Source: CBDFHC01 sp965247585
Lineage (GTDB): Bacteria > Chloroflexota > Dehalococcoidia > Lucifugimonadales > GCA-2712585
Reading direction: 5' to 3'
Assembly: GCA_965247585.1 (NCBI GenBank)
Contig: CBDFHC010000004.1
Coordinates: 744,001 to 808,000 of the forward strand
Length of the DNA: 64,000 nt
Shown piece by piece: positions 43,209 to 52,107 of this stretch (position 1 is the first letter of the stretch; each line of letters begins with the position of its first letter). The position numbers and the translations under genes were made by a program. Below the pieces are notes generated by a model. That model was not told where the DNA came from and made no database searches. It worked only from the letters and a program-made list of their open reading frames with translations.

Positions 43209-43600
43209 TGAACCCGCCGGACCGCAAGTATTCCAAAGAGCATGAGTGGGCTAAGGTTGGCACGGACGGCCGTATCACCGTGGGGATTACCCATTTCGCT
43301 CAGGACCAACTGGGCGACGTCGTGTACCTGGATTTGCCCAGCGTCGGCGCCGCGCTGACCCAGTTCCAGAAGTTTGGCGAAGTCGAGTCCGTGAAGGCTG
43401 TTTCAGACCTTTTCTCCCCCATCAGCGGCGAGGTTATGGAAGTAAACCAGGAGATCATTGACCACCCGGAAGTGGTCAATGACGACCCGTTTGAAAAGGG
43501 CTGGTTGGTGGTGGTTAAGTCCGATGTGTCGGAACAGGAAATGGAAAACCTTCTCACGTCAGAGCAGTACGACAGCTCCCTAGAGTCCGAGGCCCACTAG
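43208..43600 (+). CDS. gcvH: Glycine cleavage system H protein
   Basis: Lipoyl carrier of the system. The lipoylation Lys is K63 in GEVESVKAVSDLFSP, and the ISGEVMEVN segment follows. It has 130 residues and the standard N-terminus KYSKEHEWAKV. The gene overlaps gcvT and is 2 bases ahead of the first P-protein gene, so translation is coupled. No lipoate ligase or lipoyl synthase is in the window. Confidence 0.97.
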   Translation: MNPPDRKYSKEHEWAKVGTDGRITVGITHFAQDQLGDVVYLDLPSVGAALTQFQKFGEVESVKAVSDLFSPISGEVMEVNQEIIDHPEVVNDDPFEKGWLVVVKSDVSEQEMENLLTSEQYDSSLESEAH

Positions 43601-43602
43601 CG

Positions 43603-44937
43603 TTGGAGAGCTCCGTGGGCACCCCCTTTCCCAGCCACTATATGCCCAACACCCCGGAGGACCGCGCCGAAATGCTGCGTGTCCTGGGCCTCTCCTCCGT
43701 CGGCGAGCTTTTCACCGATATCCCGGCGGAGCACCGGGACCCAACCCTGGATATTCCTCCCCCGCTATCAGAGATAGAGCTTCGGTCTGAGTTGGCCGCG
43801 CTGGCGGGCAAGAACGTGGACGTGGGAGCCCGAGGTTGGTTTCTGGGCGCTGGTGTCTACAACCACTTCATTCCCAGCATTGTGAAGCCCATCATTACCC
43901 GCGGCGAGTTCCTCACTTCCTACACCCCTTATCAGGCGGAAGCCAGCCAGGGCACCCTCCAGTCCGCCTACGAATTCCAGACATTGGTCTGCAACCTCAT
44001 GGGGATGGAAGTTGCCAACGACGGCATGTACGAAGGAGCTTCCAGCCTGGCGGAAGCGGCCCTCATGGCCTGCCGCATTACGGATAGGGGAGATATCTGC
44101 ATCCTGGACACCGTATCTCCCTCCTACCGCCGCGTGGTGGAGACCTACGCGCGGCCCCAGGGTCTCAATATCCATGTGCTGAGCGCCGCCAACCCCCAGC
44201 TCCCGGATGGTGCGGCCTGTCTGGTGGTCCAGTATCCAAGCTACTTCGGCTACATTGAAAACATGGAGGCCTGCCGGCAGGCGGCCCAACAGGCGGGCGC
44301 GCTGTTTGTAGTCTCAGCGGACCCGGTAGCCATGGGAATGTTCCGGGCCCCGGGGGACTACGGGGCGGACATAGTAACCGGAGAGGGCCAGGGAATTGGC
44401 GTCCCCATGAGCTACGGCGGTCCTTTTGTGGGCCTATTTTGTACCCGCAGTCAGTACGTCCGGCAGATGCCAGGCCGGCTGGTTGGCAGGACCGTGGACC
44501 GGGACGGCGAGACCGGCTACGTGCTAACGCTACAAACCAGGGAACAGCACATCCGCCGCGAGCGCGCCACCAGCAACATCTGCACCAGCCAGGCGCTACT
44601 GGCTTTGGCCACCACCATTACCATGTCCGCGCTGGGCCGGCAGGGGCTTCGTCACGTGGCAGAGTTGTGCTACCACAAGTCCCACTACGCCGCCTCGCTC
44701 ATCAGCCGTATCGCAGGCTACTCCTTGCCCCTGAACGGCGTCTTTTTCAAGGAGATGGTCATCAAGTGCCCGGAAAGCCCGGGCCGCATTAACGAGCGGC
44801 TGCTGGAGAGCGGCATCATTGGCGGTCTTGACATCAGTGATTTGATGCCTAATTGCATGCTGCTGTGCGTCACGGAGATGAACAGCCGCCAGCACATAGA
44901 GGCGCTGGCGGGAGTGCTGTCAGAGTTCAGCCGATGA
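43603..44937 (+). CDS. gcvPA: Glycine dehydrogenase (decarboxylating) subunit 1
   Basis: N-terminal half of the P protein in its split form. It decarboxylates glycine together with subunit 2. It has SHYMPNTPEDRAEML, FLGAGVYNHFIPSIVKPIITRGEFLTSYTPYQAEASQGTLQ, MEVANDGMYEGASSLAEAALMA, and the late GETGYVLTLQTREQHIRRERATSNICTSQAL. Length is 444 residues. The start is a TTG. The stop overlaps the start of subunit 2 (ATGA). Confidence 0.95.
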   Translation: MESSVGTPFPSHYMPNTPEDRAEMLRVLGLSSVGELFTDIPAEHRDPTLDIPPPLSEIELRSELAALAGKNVDVGARGWFLGAGVYNHFIPSIVKPIITRGEFLTSYTPYQAEASQGTLQSAYEFQTLVCNLMGMEVANDGMYEGASSLAEAALMACRITDRGDICILDTVSPSYRRVVETYARPQGLNIHVLSAANPQLPDGAACLVVQYPSYFGYIENMEACRQAAQQAGALFVVSADPVAMGMFRAPGDYGADIVTGEGQGIGVPMSYGGPFVGLFCTRSQYVRQMPGRLVGRTVDRDGETGYVLTLQTREQHIRRERATSNICTSQALLALATTITMSALGRQGLRHVAELCYHKSHYAASLISRIAGYSLPLNGVFFKEMVIKCPESPGRINERLLESGIIGGLDISDLMPNCMLLCVTEMNSRQHIEALAGVLSEFSR

Positions 44938-46400
44938 GCCAAATTGGAGGACGAAGCCGTCGCCTGCTAATGGAGTCCAGCGTTCCGGGCCGAATGGGCG
45001 CGGCGCTGCCGCCGCTGGACGTTCCCGCCCAGGAGACACCCCCCGCCGAGTTGCTTCGGTCTAATCTGGACCTGCCGGAGCTCACCGAGCCCGAGGTGGT
45101 TAGGTACTTCACCAACCTGAGCCAGCTCAACTTCTCCATCGACACCCACTTCTACCCCCTGGGTAGCTGCACCATGAAGTACAACCCGAAGATCAACGAC
45201 GAAGCCGCCTTCATCCCGGGCTTCTCCGCAATACACCCCAGACAGGTGGAGGGTCAGGTGCAAGGGGCGCTGGAGCTGATGCACCATTTGCAGGGTTTCC
45301 TGACGGAAATCACCGGTATGTCCGCCGCCAGCCTGGCGCCCCTGGCCGGGGCCCAGGGAGAGCTCAGCGGAATCCTTATGATACAGAAGCAGCACCAGGA
45401 GGCCGGAGAGGCGCACCGCCGTAAGATGCTGATCCCGGATAGCGCCCACGGCACCAACCCCGCCTCCGCGGCCATGGCCGGCTTCCACGTGGTCTCGATA
45501 CCCACCGACGCCGAGGGGAACGTTGACCTGGAAGCGCTACAGCAGGAAGCCACCCCGGACCTTGCGGGCGCCATGATCACCCTTCCCAGCACCCTGGGCC
45601 TGTTCGACCGGCAGATTGTGAAAGTGTGCGAGATAATTCACAAGGCCGGGGGTCTCATATATGCCGATGGCGCCAACATGAACGCCCTGTTGGGCCAGGT
45701 GAAGATGGGTGACCTGGGCTTTGACGTGATACATCTGAACCTGCACAAGACATTCAGCACCCCCCACGGCGGCGGCGGCCCCGGCGCGGGCCCGGTGTGC
45801 GTCCAGCCGTCCTTAGAACCCTACCTTCCGGCCCCCGTGGTGGAACAACGCGGCCAAAACGGCCGGCTTCACTACACCCTGGTCACGCCGGAAAAGAGCA
45901 TTGGGAACGTGTCCGCGTGGCACGGCAACTTTGGCGTTCTGGTGCGCGCTTACACCTACATTCGAACGCTGGGCGACTCCGGGCTCCGGCAGATCAGCGA
46001 GAACGCCGTTCTCAACGCCAACTATCTAATGACCCGTCTCAAGGACCGGTACCGTCTGCCCTTTGACCGGCGCTGCATGCACGAGGTCGTCTTTTCCGCC
46101 GGCTGGCAAAAGGAGAAGGGGGTCCGGGGTCTGGAAGTGGCCAAGCGATTGTTGGACTACGGCTTCCACGCCCCAACCATGTACTTTCCCCTCACCGTGG
46201 AGGAAGCCCTGCTCATAGAGCCCACCGAGACGGAGTCCAAAGAGACGCTGGACCTTTTTATCGAGGCTATGGTGGCCATAGACCGGGAGGCCACCGAATC
46301 GCCGGACCTGGTAAAGGATGCGCCGCACAGCACACCGGTAAGGCGGTTGGATGAAGCCAGAGCGGCGCGACAGCCCGACTTGCGCTGGCAACCGGAGTGA
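44934..46400 (+). CDS. gcvPB: Glycine dehydrogenase (decarboxylating) subunit 2
   Basis: C-terminal half of the P protein, carrying PLP. K272 in HLNLHKTFSTPHGGGGPG is the Schiff-base lysine, and PLGSCTMKYNPKIN and PDSAHGTNPASAAMAGF are family signatures. Length is 488 residues. The ATG overlaps the stop of subunit 1; a longer frame beginning earlier is the shadow of that gene. It closes the four-gene operon. Confidence 0.96.
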   Translation: MSQIGGRSRRLLMESSVPGRMGAALPPLDVPAQETPPAELLRSNLDLPELTEPEVVRYFTNLSQLNFSIDTHFYPLGSCTMKYNPKINDEAAFIPGFSAIHPRQVEGQVQGALELMHHLQGFLTEITGMSAASLAPLAGAQGELSGILMIQKQHQEAGEAHRRKMLIPDSAHGTNPASAAMAGFHVVSIPTDAEGNVDLEALQQEATPDLAGAMITLPSTLGLFDRQIVKVCEIIHKAGGLIYADGANMNALLGQVKMGDLGFDVIHLNLHKTFSTPHGGGGPGAGPVCVQPSLEPYLPAPVVEQRGQNGRLHYTLVTPEKSIGNVSAWHGNFGVLVRAYTYIRTLGDSGLRQISENAVLNANYLMTRLKDRYRLPFDRRCMHEVVFSAGWQKEKGVRGLEVAKRLLDYGFHAPTMYFPLTVEEALLIEPTETESKETLDLFIEAMVAIDREATESPDLVKDAPHSTPVRRLDEARAARQPDLRWQPE

Positions 46401-46407
46401 CGGGTAA

Positions 46408-46785
46408 ATGCCTGTTGTAGACAACGGTTCCGCCCCGGAGCTGCCATGGCGGCCCAACTATCGCGTCTGGCAGGTAGCGGGTGGCGACGCCACAGTGGAC
46501 TGCACCCTGCACTACAGCACGGTAGAGCCCGGCGCGGGCGCGCCTCTGCACACTCATGAAGCCGACGAGCTGATAGTAGTCCTGGAGGGAAGGCTCAGAG
46601 GAAGGCTTGGAGACGCCGAGCAGATAGTGGAAGCCAACCAGACCATGGTAATCCCCAAGGGGGTGCCCCATGGCTTCAACGCCGTGGGTCCGGGCACCTC
46701 CAGAGCACTGGCCTTCTTCCCCTGCCGCGACGGCATGCAGGGCACTGCGTACCTGGAGGGCGGCCCTCCGGAAGCCTACCGCTAG
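46408..46785 (+). CDS. Cupin domain protein
   Basis: A 125-residue cupin: CTLHYSTVEPGAGAPLHTHEADELIVVLEGRLRGRLGDAEQIVEANQTMVIPKGVPHGFNAVG, with the first metal motif H-T-H...E and the second P-x-G-x-x-H. These match a small RmlC-like cupin that binds a metal and could be an oxygenase, isomerase or sugar-binding protein. It follows the glycine cleavage operon after 7 bases, so it may be its last gene, although no link with glycine is known. Confidence 0.88.
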   Translation: MPVVDNGSAPELPWRPNYRVWQVAGGDATVDCTLHYSTVEPGAGAPLHTHEADELIVVLEGRLRGRLGDAEQIVEANQTMVIPKGVPHGFNAVGPGTSRALAFFPCRDGMQGTAYLEGGPPEAYR

Positions 46786-47126
46786 GTCCCCAAAGCCCCC
46801 ACCGCCCCCTTCCAACTCCCGGTTCTCGTTAACGCTCCTGCCTGGATTCCTTCACAGATAGCGCATCAGGCTGCTTCCATGGCTCCGGCCACGTTACTTC
46901 ATCGCCAGTGAAGCACCCTTATGTATCACGTCAACCTGAGTCGGCCCGTGAAGATGTCGAAGAATCCGGGTCAGGGGGGGAGAGCATGTCCCAATCTCGC
47001 GTCCAGTTCTATAACCCACCTTTGATATTCAACCCTCTGTGGTTGCGCCCTTATGCCATCCGGGTAGGCCTAATTGCCTTCAGAATAACACCCATCATCC
47101 GCTGAAAAACCCCCTGGGGGAAGCCC

Positions 47127-47261
47127 AGAAGGGGACAGGCCCCTCTGTCGGGAGTCCGAGGGTGTCCCTTCAAAATATTCTTTGTAAACCTGCCTGAGCA
47201 GGACGGTGGAGACCGCCAAACTATGATTCGCAACCCTTTGTGACGGTAACATCCATCGCCA
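47127..47261 (+). repeat. Dispersed 135-nt non-coding repeat, copy B
   Basis: Same order of elements as copy A: AGAAGGGG...CCCCTCT hairpin, GGGAGTCCGAGGGTGTCCC, an AT-rich stretch ending TTTGTAAACC, a G-rich block that is more diverged here, GATTCGCAACC, and the terminal CATCGCCA. It is the most diverged of the three copies, and the second stem has lost part of its pairing. Same orientation as the others. Confidence 0.8.
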
Positions 47262-47297
47262 GAGCAGCTTATTTCATGATATCTTCGTGTCCAACCC

Positions 47298-47326
47298 GCT
47301 CATCCTAAGGCCCTCGAAGGACGAGC
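47298..47326. repeat. Hairpin repeat resembling the widespread TCATCCTGAG...CGAAGGATGA element
   Basis: GCTCATCCT and AGGACGAGC form an imperfect 9-bp stem (one A-C mismatch) around an 11-base loop ending CTCGA. The sequence resembles a short palindromic repeat common in many environmental bacterial genomes (arms like GTTCATCCT and AGGATGAAC). It is a single copy in this window. Confidence 0.5.
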
Positions 47327-47441
47327 CCATACCGCTTTCTCTCCATCCATGTAAGCGCCATAGGCGACTCCAACCTGTGGTATTCAACCTTCCGTGGCCG
47401 TGCCCTCTTTCCACCGGAGTATGATTGAACACCCTGACAGC

Positions 47442-48878
47442 TTAGATACGTTCCTCTTCCAACGCTTGGAACTCCAGCGCCTCGTCGGAACTGGGCTCCC
47501 TGGCACCGCTCATCAGCGACCGGCTTATCGCCACGGCCAACGTTGGCGCGAAGACGTACTCCAGCCCGTCCACCCTGGGCACCTTGCCCTGGACGGACGC
47601 CGGGAGCACGCAGCCACCGAAACCCAGCCGCGCCGCCTCGGCCAACCGCCGTTCCATCTGCGGGGCGGAGCGGAGCTCTCCGCTGAGCCCAACCTCTCCC
47701 ACCGCCACCAGTTCAGGCTTCACTGGCTGGTTCCGAAAGCTGGACGCAATGGCCAGCGCCAGCGCCAGGTCCGCAGCCGGCTCGGTAACCCGGATGCCCC
47801 CGGCCACGTTCACAATCACATCCTGGTTGGCCAGGGCCAGACGGGCGCGGCGGCTGAGCACCGCTGAAATCATTATCATCCGGTTGTAGTCCACGCCATT
47901 GGCGGTGCGCCTGGGCGCGGGAAAGAAAGTTGGAGAGGTAAGGGCCTGCACCTCCACCAGTAGAGGCCGGCTGCCCTCCAAAACCGGCGCCACAGCGGAG
48001 CCCACCGTAGCCACGCCGCGCTCTTCCAACAGCGCCTTGGAAGGGTCCTGCACCTCCTCCATTCCATTGCTCCCCATCTGGAACATGGCCACTTCATTGG
48101 TGGACCCGAAGCGGTTTTTCACGCTCCTCAGCAGACGGTGGACACCCAGGTTCTCCCCCTCCAGGTAGAGCACAACGTCCACCATGTGCTCTAGTACCCG
48201 GGGTCCCGCCAGGGTGCCGTCCTTGGTAACGTGGCCCGCCAGGAGCAAGGGCGTAGAAGACGCTTTAGCCCAGCGCATCAGCCGCAGGCAGCACTCCCGC
48301 ACCTGAGTAACGCTGCCGGGGCCGGAGGATGCATCGCCGGTGAACAAGGTCTGGACCGAGTCCACCACCGCCACTCTGGGCCGCACCTGGTCCAACTGTT
48401 CCAGTATCCGATCCACGTCCGTTTCAGATAGCAGAAAAATACCCTCGCCAGATAGGCCCAGCCTTTCAGACCTCAGCTTAATTTGACGCTCTGATTCTTC
48501 CCCGGAGACATAGAGCACCGGCTTACGCAGGCCGGACACATAGGCCAACGCCTGGAGCAATAGCGTGGACTTGCCCACCCCTGGCTCACCTGCGAAGAGC
48601 ACCATAGAGCCCGGCACCAGTCCGCCCCCCAGCACCCGGTCCATCTCTTGGAACCCCAACGAAAGGCGCTGTTCGCCCTCTGTGGTAATAGAGGAGAGTT
48701 GCTTCGGCTCGGCGGCAGCCTGGGGCATCCAGCTCAGGCCGGTGCTCCGGGCGGCCTTGGGCGCCTCCACCAGAGGTGTCCCCTCCCCGCACGAAGGACA
48801 GAAGCCCATCCACCGGGCGCTTTCATGGCCGCAGTGCGGGCAAAAGAAGAGGGACCGTTTACTGTTTTGTTTGGGCAT
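47442..48878 (-). CDS. radA: DNA repair protein RadA (Sms)
   Basis: RecA-like branch-migration helicase used in recombinational repair. It has 478 residues with the four-Cys zinc finger FCPHCGHESARWMGFCPSCG, Walker A GEPGVGKSTL, the RadA-specific KNRFGSTNEVAMF, and a C-terminal Lon-like domain (VGEVGLSGELRSAPQ). A strong -10 lies about 30 bases upstream. It is convergent with the glycine cleavage operon, separated by the repeat-rich gap. Confidence 0.97.
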   Translation of the reverse strand: MPKQNSKRSLFFCPHCGHESARWMGFCPSCGEGTPLVEAPKAARSTGLSWMPQAAAEPKQLSSITTEGEQRLSLGFQEMDRVLGGGLVPGSMVLFAGEPGVGKSTLLLQALAYVSGLRKPVLYVSGEESERQIKLRSERLGLSGEGIFLLSETDVDRILEQLDQVRPRVAVVDSVQTLFTGDASSGPGSVTQVRECCLRLMRWAKASSTPLLLAGHVTKDGTLAGPRVLEHMVDVVLYLEGENLGVHRLLRSVKNRFGSTNEVAMFQMGSNGMEEVQDPSKALLEERGVATVGSAVAPVLEGSRPLLVEVQALTSPTFFPAPRRTANGVDYNRMIMISAVLSRRARLALANQDVIVNVAGGIRVTEPAADLALALAIASSFRNQPVKPELVAVGEVGLSGELRSAPQMERRLAEAARLGFGGCVLPASVQGKVPRVDGLEYVFAPTLAVAISRSLMSGAREPSSDEALEFQALEEERI

Positions 48879-48904
48879 TGGAAGGCGCCGGTACAGCTCG
48901 GATC

Positions 48905-48913
48905 ATTATAGCA
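48905..48913 (-). promoter_or_regulatory. Extended -10 promoter of radA
   Basis: TGCTATAAT on the minus strand is a consensus -10 with the TG extension. No good -35 is seen, which the extension can compensate for. It would start transcription about 20 bases before the radA ATG. Confidence 0.55.
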
Positions 48914-49021
48914 GTGCATATGGAGGACCACGGCCACAGCATGCTTATGATCTCCGACAATCAGGAGCAGAATCGGCACGCGGTGCCAGTTGGCAGACGC
49001 CACCTATGTCGGCCAAAGCCC

Positions 49022-49058
49022 GAAAAAGAAACCGGCCTACCCTATAGGGTAGGCCGGT
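49022..49058 (-). terminator. Intrinsic terminator of clpC
   Basis: A 28-base perfect palindrome (ACCGGCCTACCC and its complement) is followed on the minus strand by TTCTTTTTC. It lies about 25 bases after the clpC stop codon. Being a perfect palindrome it is strong, but the U-tract is only on the minus side, so it serves clpC. Confidence 0.9.
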
Positions 49059-49081
49059 AGTTTCTCATTCGATTAAACGGG

Positions 49082-51568
49082 CTAGGAACTGGCGGCGGCG
49101 GAAGCCACAGCCACCTCCACTTCTTTAACCTTGACAGAAATCTCGCCGTCCTGCATGTCAATGACGACTGTGTCGCCGGCGTTGAGCCGTCCACCCAAGA
49201 GCTCCTCAGACAGCTTGTCTTCCACCTCGTTCTGGATCAAACGGCGAAGTGGCCGGGCGCCAAAGTTGGGGTCATACCCCTTCTCCCCTAAGTACTCTTT
49301 AGCCTCCTGGGTCACTTCCAGCGCGATCTGCTTCTCTCCCAGGTGGTCCGTCACTTCCACCAACAACAGGTCCACGATGCTCAGGATTTGTTCCCTGCTC
49401 AACGCGTGGAAGACGATGGTCGCGTCTATCCGGTTGAGGAACTCAGGCCGGAAGAAGCGCTTGACCTCATCCAACACCTTGTCCCGCATCCTGTTGTACG
49501 CCTGTTCATCGGTCTTGGCCGCGTCCGATTTCAGCGAGAATCCCAGGTTCTGTTCGCGTCGGATAAGGTCCGACCCCAGGTTGCTGGTCATGAGGATAAT
49601 GGTGTTCCGAAAGTCCACCCTCCGGCCCTTGGCGTCAGCCAGATGACCATCGTCAAAGATCTGGAGGAGGATGTTGAAAACCTCTGGATGCGCCTTTTCG
49701 ATCTCGTCCAACAGAATGGCGCGATACGACTTCCGGCGCACCGCCTCGGTAAGCTGCCCGCCGTCCTCATACCCTACGTATCCCGGAGGCGCCCCTATGA
49801 GCCGGGCCACGCTGTGCCTCTCCATGAACTCAGACATGTCCAGACGCACCATCGCGTCTTCGCTGCCAAACATGAACTCGGACAGGGCCCTTACCATTTC
49901 AGTTTTACCCACGCCGGTGGGACCCAGCAGCATGAAGACTCCCACGGGCCGGCGCTGGTCCTTCAGACCGGCACGGGCGCGCCGAACTGCCTTGGAAATA
50001 CTCGTTATGGCCTCATCTTGGCCCACGATGCGCTTGTGCATCTCGTCTTCCATGTGCAAGAGACGCTCCGTCTCCTCCACCGCCAGCTTGGTAACAGGAA
50101 TGCCGGTCCAGAGGCTTACAACCTCTGCCACATCCTCGTCGGTGACCACGGGCTGCTGTTGCTGCTCCGCCTGCTCGCCGTGCCACTGCTCCTTCTGGCC
50201 TTCCAGCTGCTCTTCCAGCCGCTCCTCGCGGCCCCTTAGCTCCGCAGCGTATTCGAACTGCTCGCCGCCTATGGCATCGTCCTTTTCCTTGCGGACGCTC
50301 TCAAGCACTCGCATGGTTTCGGTGACCGAAAGTGGCGTGTTGCTGTGGCGCAGCCGCACGCGGGAAGCCGCCTCGTCCATCACGTCAATAGCCTTGTCAG
50401 GCAAGAAGCGGTCCGGGATGAACCGCGCCGCCAGGCTGGCCGCGGCTGAAAGGGCCTCATCAGTAATGGTGACCTTGTGATGCTCTTCGTAACGGGTCCT
50501 GATTCCTTGGAGAATGAGGGTGGTCTCTTCTACCGTGGGCTCTTCCACCATCACCGGCTGGAACCTGCGCTCCAGCGCCGGGTCCCTCTCCACGTACTTA
50601 CGGTAGTCGTCCATCGTGGTGGCGCCGATGGTCTGAAGCTCTCCCCTGGATAGTGAGGGCTTCAAGATGTTGGCAGCGTCCACGGCGCCCTCAGCGGCGC
50701 CGGCGCCCACAATCGTGTGCATCTCATCAATAAACAGAATACAGTTGGCCGAGGAGCGGATCTCCTCTATCACCTTCTTCAACCGCTCTTCGAACTCACC
50801 ACGGTATTTGGTCCCTGCCACCAGTGCGCCCATATCCAGCGTGAGCAACCGCTTTCCCTGGAGCGTTTCAGGTATATCGCCGGAAACAATACGGTGTGCC
50901 AGGGCCTCCACAATGGCCGTCTTGCCTACGCCCGGCTCGCCTATGAGCACCGGGTTGTTCTTGGTGCGGCGGCTGATGATCTGGACAACCCGCTCCAACT
51001 CTTTGTCACGGCCTATTACCGGGTCCAGCTTCCCGGCCCTGGCCGCCGCCGTCAAGTCAATTCCCAACTGGTCCAGCGTTGGCGTCTTGGTAGAGGAGCG
51101 CGACCCCTGGCTTGTGGCCGGTGCGTTCTGGCTGAGGACGCGATGCGTCTCCGCCCGCACCTTGTCCAGGGTCACGCCCAGGCTTTCCAGCACACCGGAC
51201 GCCACGCCTTCGCCCTCCCGCAGGAGACCTACCAGCAGGTGCTCCGTGCCAATATATGAGTGGTTCATGCGGCGGGCTTCATCCACCGCCAGCTCAATTA
51301 CCTTCTTGGCCCGGGGCGTAAGGCCGATCTCTCCCTGTACCGGCTTTTCGCCTCGCCCAATAATGAACTCCACCGCCGCCCGGACCTTGTTCAGGTCAAT
51401 ACCCAGGTTGACCAGCACACGAGCCACCACCCCCTCGGTCTCTCGAACAAGGCCAAGGAGAATATGCTCCGTGCCGATATAATTATGGTTGAAGCGCTGC
51501 GCTTCTTCCTGGGCGAGGGTCAACACCCTTCGGGCTCTCTCGGAGAACTTTTCGAACCTGCTAGACAT
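49082..51568 (-). CDS. clpC: ATP-dependent Clp protease ATP-binding subunit ClpC
   Basis: AAA+ unfoldase that feeds ClpP, 828 residues. Two N-terminal Clp_N repeats (RFNHNYIGTEHILLGLVRE and RMNHSYIGTEHLLVGLLRE) precede NBD1 with GEPGVGKTAI, a UVR-like middle segment (FEYAAELRGREERLEEQ) and NBD2 with LGPTGVGKTEM and LDMSEFMERHSVARLIG. The last domain ends with an Ala/Ser-rich tail. It has its own promoter and a strong terminator. No mcsAB or ctsR genes are nearby. Confidence 0.97.
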   Translation of the reverse strand: MSSRFEKFSERARRVLTLAQEEAQRFNHNYIGTEHILLGLVRETEGVVARVLVNLGIDLNKVRAAVEFIIGRGEKPVQGEIGLTPRAKKVIELAVDEARRMNHSYIGTEHLLVGLLREGEGVASGVLESLGVTLDKVRAETHRVLSQNAPATSQGSRSSTKTPTLDQLGIDLTAAARAGKLDPVIGRDKELERVVQIISRRTKNNPVLIGEPGVGKTAIVEALAHRIVSGDIPETLQGKRLLTLDMGALVAGTKYRGEFEERLKKVIEEIRSSANCILFIDEMHTIVGAGAAEGAVDAANILKPSLSRGELQTIGATTMDDYRKYVERDPALERRFQPVMVEEPTVEETTLILQGIRTRYEEHHKVTITDEALSAAASLAARFIPDRFLPDKAIDVMDEAASRVRLRHSNTPLSVTETMRVLESVRKEKDDAIGGEQFEYAAELRGREERLEEQLEGQKEQWHGEQAEQQQQPVVTDEDVAEVVSLWTGIPVTKLAVEETERLLHMEDEMHKRIVGQDEAITSISKAVRRARAGLKDQRRPVGVFMLLGPTGVGKTEMVRALSEFMFGSEDAMVRLDMSEFMERHSVARLIGAPPGYVGYEDGGQLTEAVRRKSYRAILLDEIEKAHPEVFNILLQIFDDGHLADAKGRRVDFRNTIILMTSNLGSDLIRREQNLGFSLKSDAAKTDEQAYNRMRDKVLDEVKRFFRPEFLNRIDATIVFHALSREQILSIVDLLLVEVTDHLGEKQIALEVTQEAKEYLGEKGYDPNFGARPLRRLIQNEVEDKLSEELLGGRLNAGDTVVIDMQDGEISVKVKEVEVAVASAAASS

Positions 51569-51735
51569 CGGTATATCCCTTCAGACCTTTATGGGAGTTC
51601 AGCGCCTGTTCGCCTTTCGGCTACCTGCGCTTTGCTACCGTGTAAGGGCCGTAGAGTATGTCATCTGGACCTTTGTTACTATTCCTTGGGAACGCTCAAG
51701 CTGCCATAAAGTGGGCTTGCTAGGGCTTACTTAAC

Positions 51736-51765
51736 AATTATAGGTACTGCAGTTCCTGGGTGTAA
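51736..51765 (-). promoter_or_regulatory. Promoter of clpC
   Basis: On the minus strand TTTACA (51765-51760), 18 bases, TATAAT (51741-51736). Transcription would start about 160 bases before the clpC ATG, leaving a long leader without a recognised structure. The 340-base gap between clpC and the 5S gene holds only this and the short GC hairpin after the 5S gene. Confidence 0.65.
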
Positions 51766-51908
51766 AGCTGTGAGATTCCATCTTGGTGTTCGTTTCGTCT
51801 CATTTAAGCGTCGGTCCAGCGGATATCCGTCCCTAGAACCCACCCTAGCACAGCGGAAACGCTGCCCGGCACTGTGCTGGCCCCACTCTTCGATGGGGGT
51901 AAGTACTT

Positions 51909-52027
51909 CCCTGGCGGTGGCCTATTTTCCCACCCCGTTACCAAGGCAGTATCGTCGGCGCTGGGGCGTTTCACTTCCGTGTTCGGGATGGGAACGGGTG
52001 GGGCCACCCCGCTCTAACCACCAGGGA
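51909..52027 (-). rRNA. rrf: 5S ribosomal RNA (isolated)
   Basis: About 119 nt matching bacterial 5S rRNA. The 5' end TCCCTGGTGG pairs with the 3' end CCGCCAGGGA (helix I), and the conserved loop CCCGTTCCCATCCCGAACACG is followed by GGAAGTGAAACG and GCGCCGACGATACTGC, with GGTGGGAAAATAGG near the 3' end. No 23S or 16S sequence is present on either side: moaE lies just upstream and clpC downstream. A promoter sits directly in front. Confidence 0.95.
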
Positions 52028-52041
52028 ATTACAGGGTTTTG

Positions 52042-52070
52042 ATAATGCAACATTTTTCACAAAGTAGCAA
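52042..52070 (-). promoter_or_regulatory. Promoter of the isolated 5S rRNA gene
   Basis: On the minus strand TTGCTA (52070-52065), a 17-base spacer, CATTAT (52047-52042). The mature 5S end begins about 14 bases after the -10. This supports independent transcription of the 5S gene. Confidence 0.6.
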
Positions 52071-52107
52071 GCGCGTATCAAGGGGAATCCAACTCTAGCG
52101 AAACGGC

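Larger units (their letters stand above)
46786..47441. other. 656-base intergenic region with several repeat elements
   Basis: No gene is supported between the convergent cupin and radA genes. The region holds the second copy of the 135-nt repeat, an imperfect hairpin repeat, and a degenerate 26-nt direct repeat (47026-47051 and 47381-47406) starting TATTCAACC and ending GCCCT. The two 26-nt copies differ at five positions, all C/T transitions. The base composition is lower in GC than the genes. This looks like a dumping ground for small mobile or structural repeats. Confidence 0.7.
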
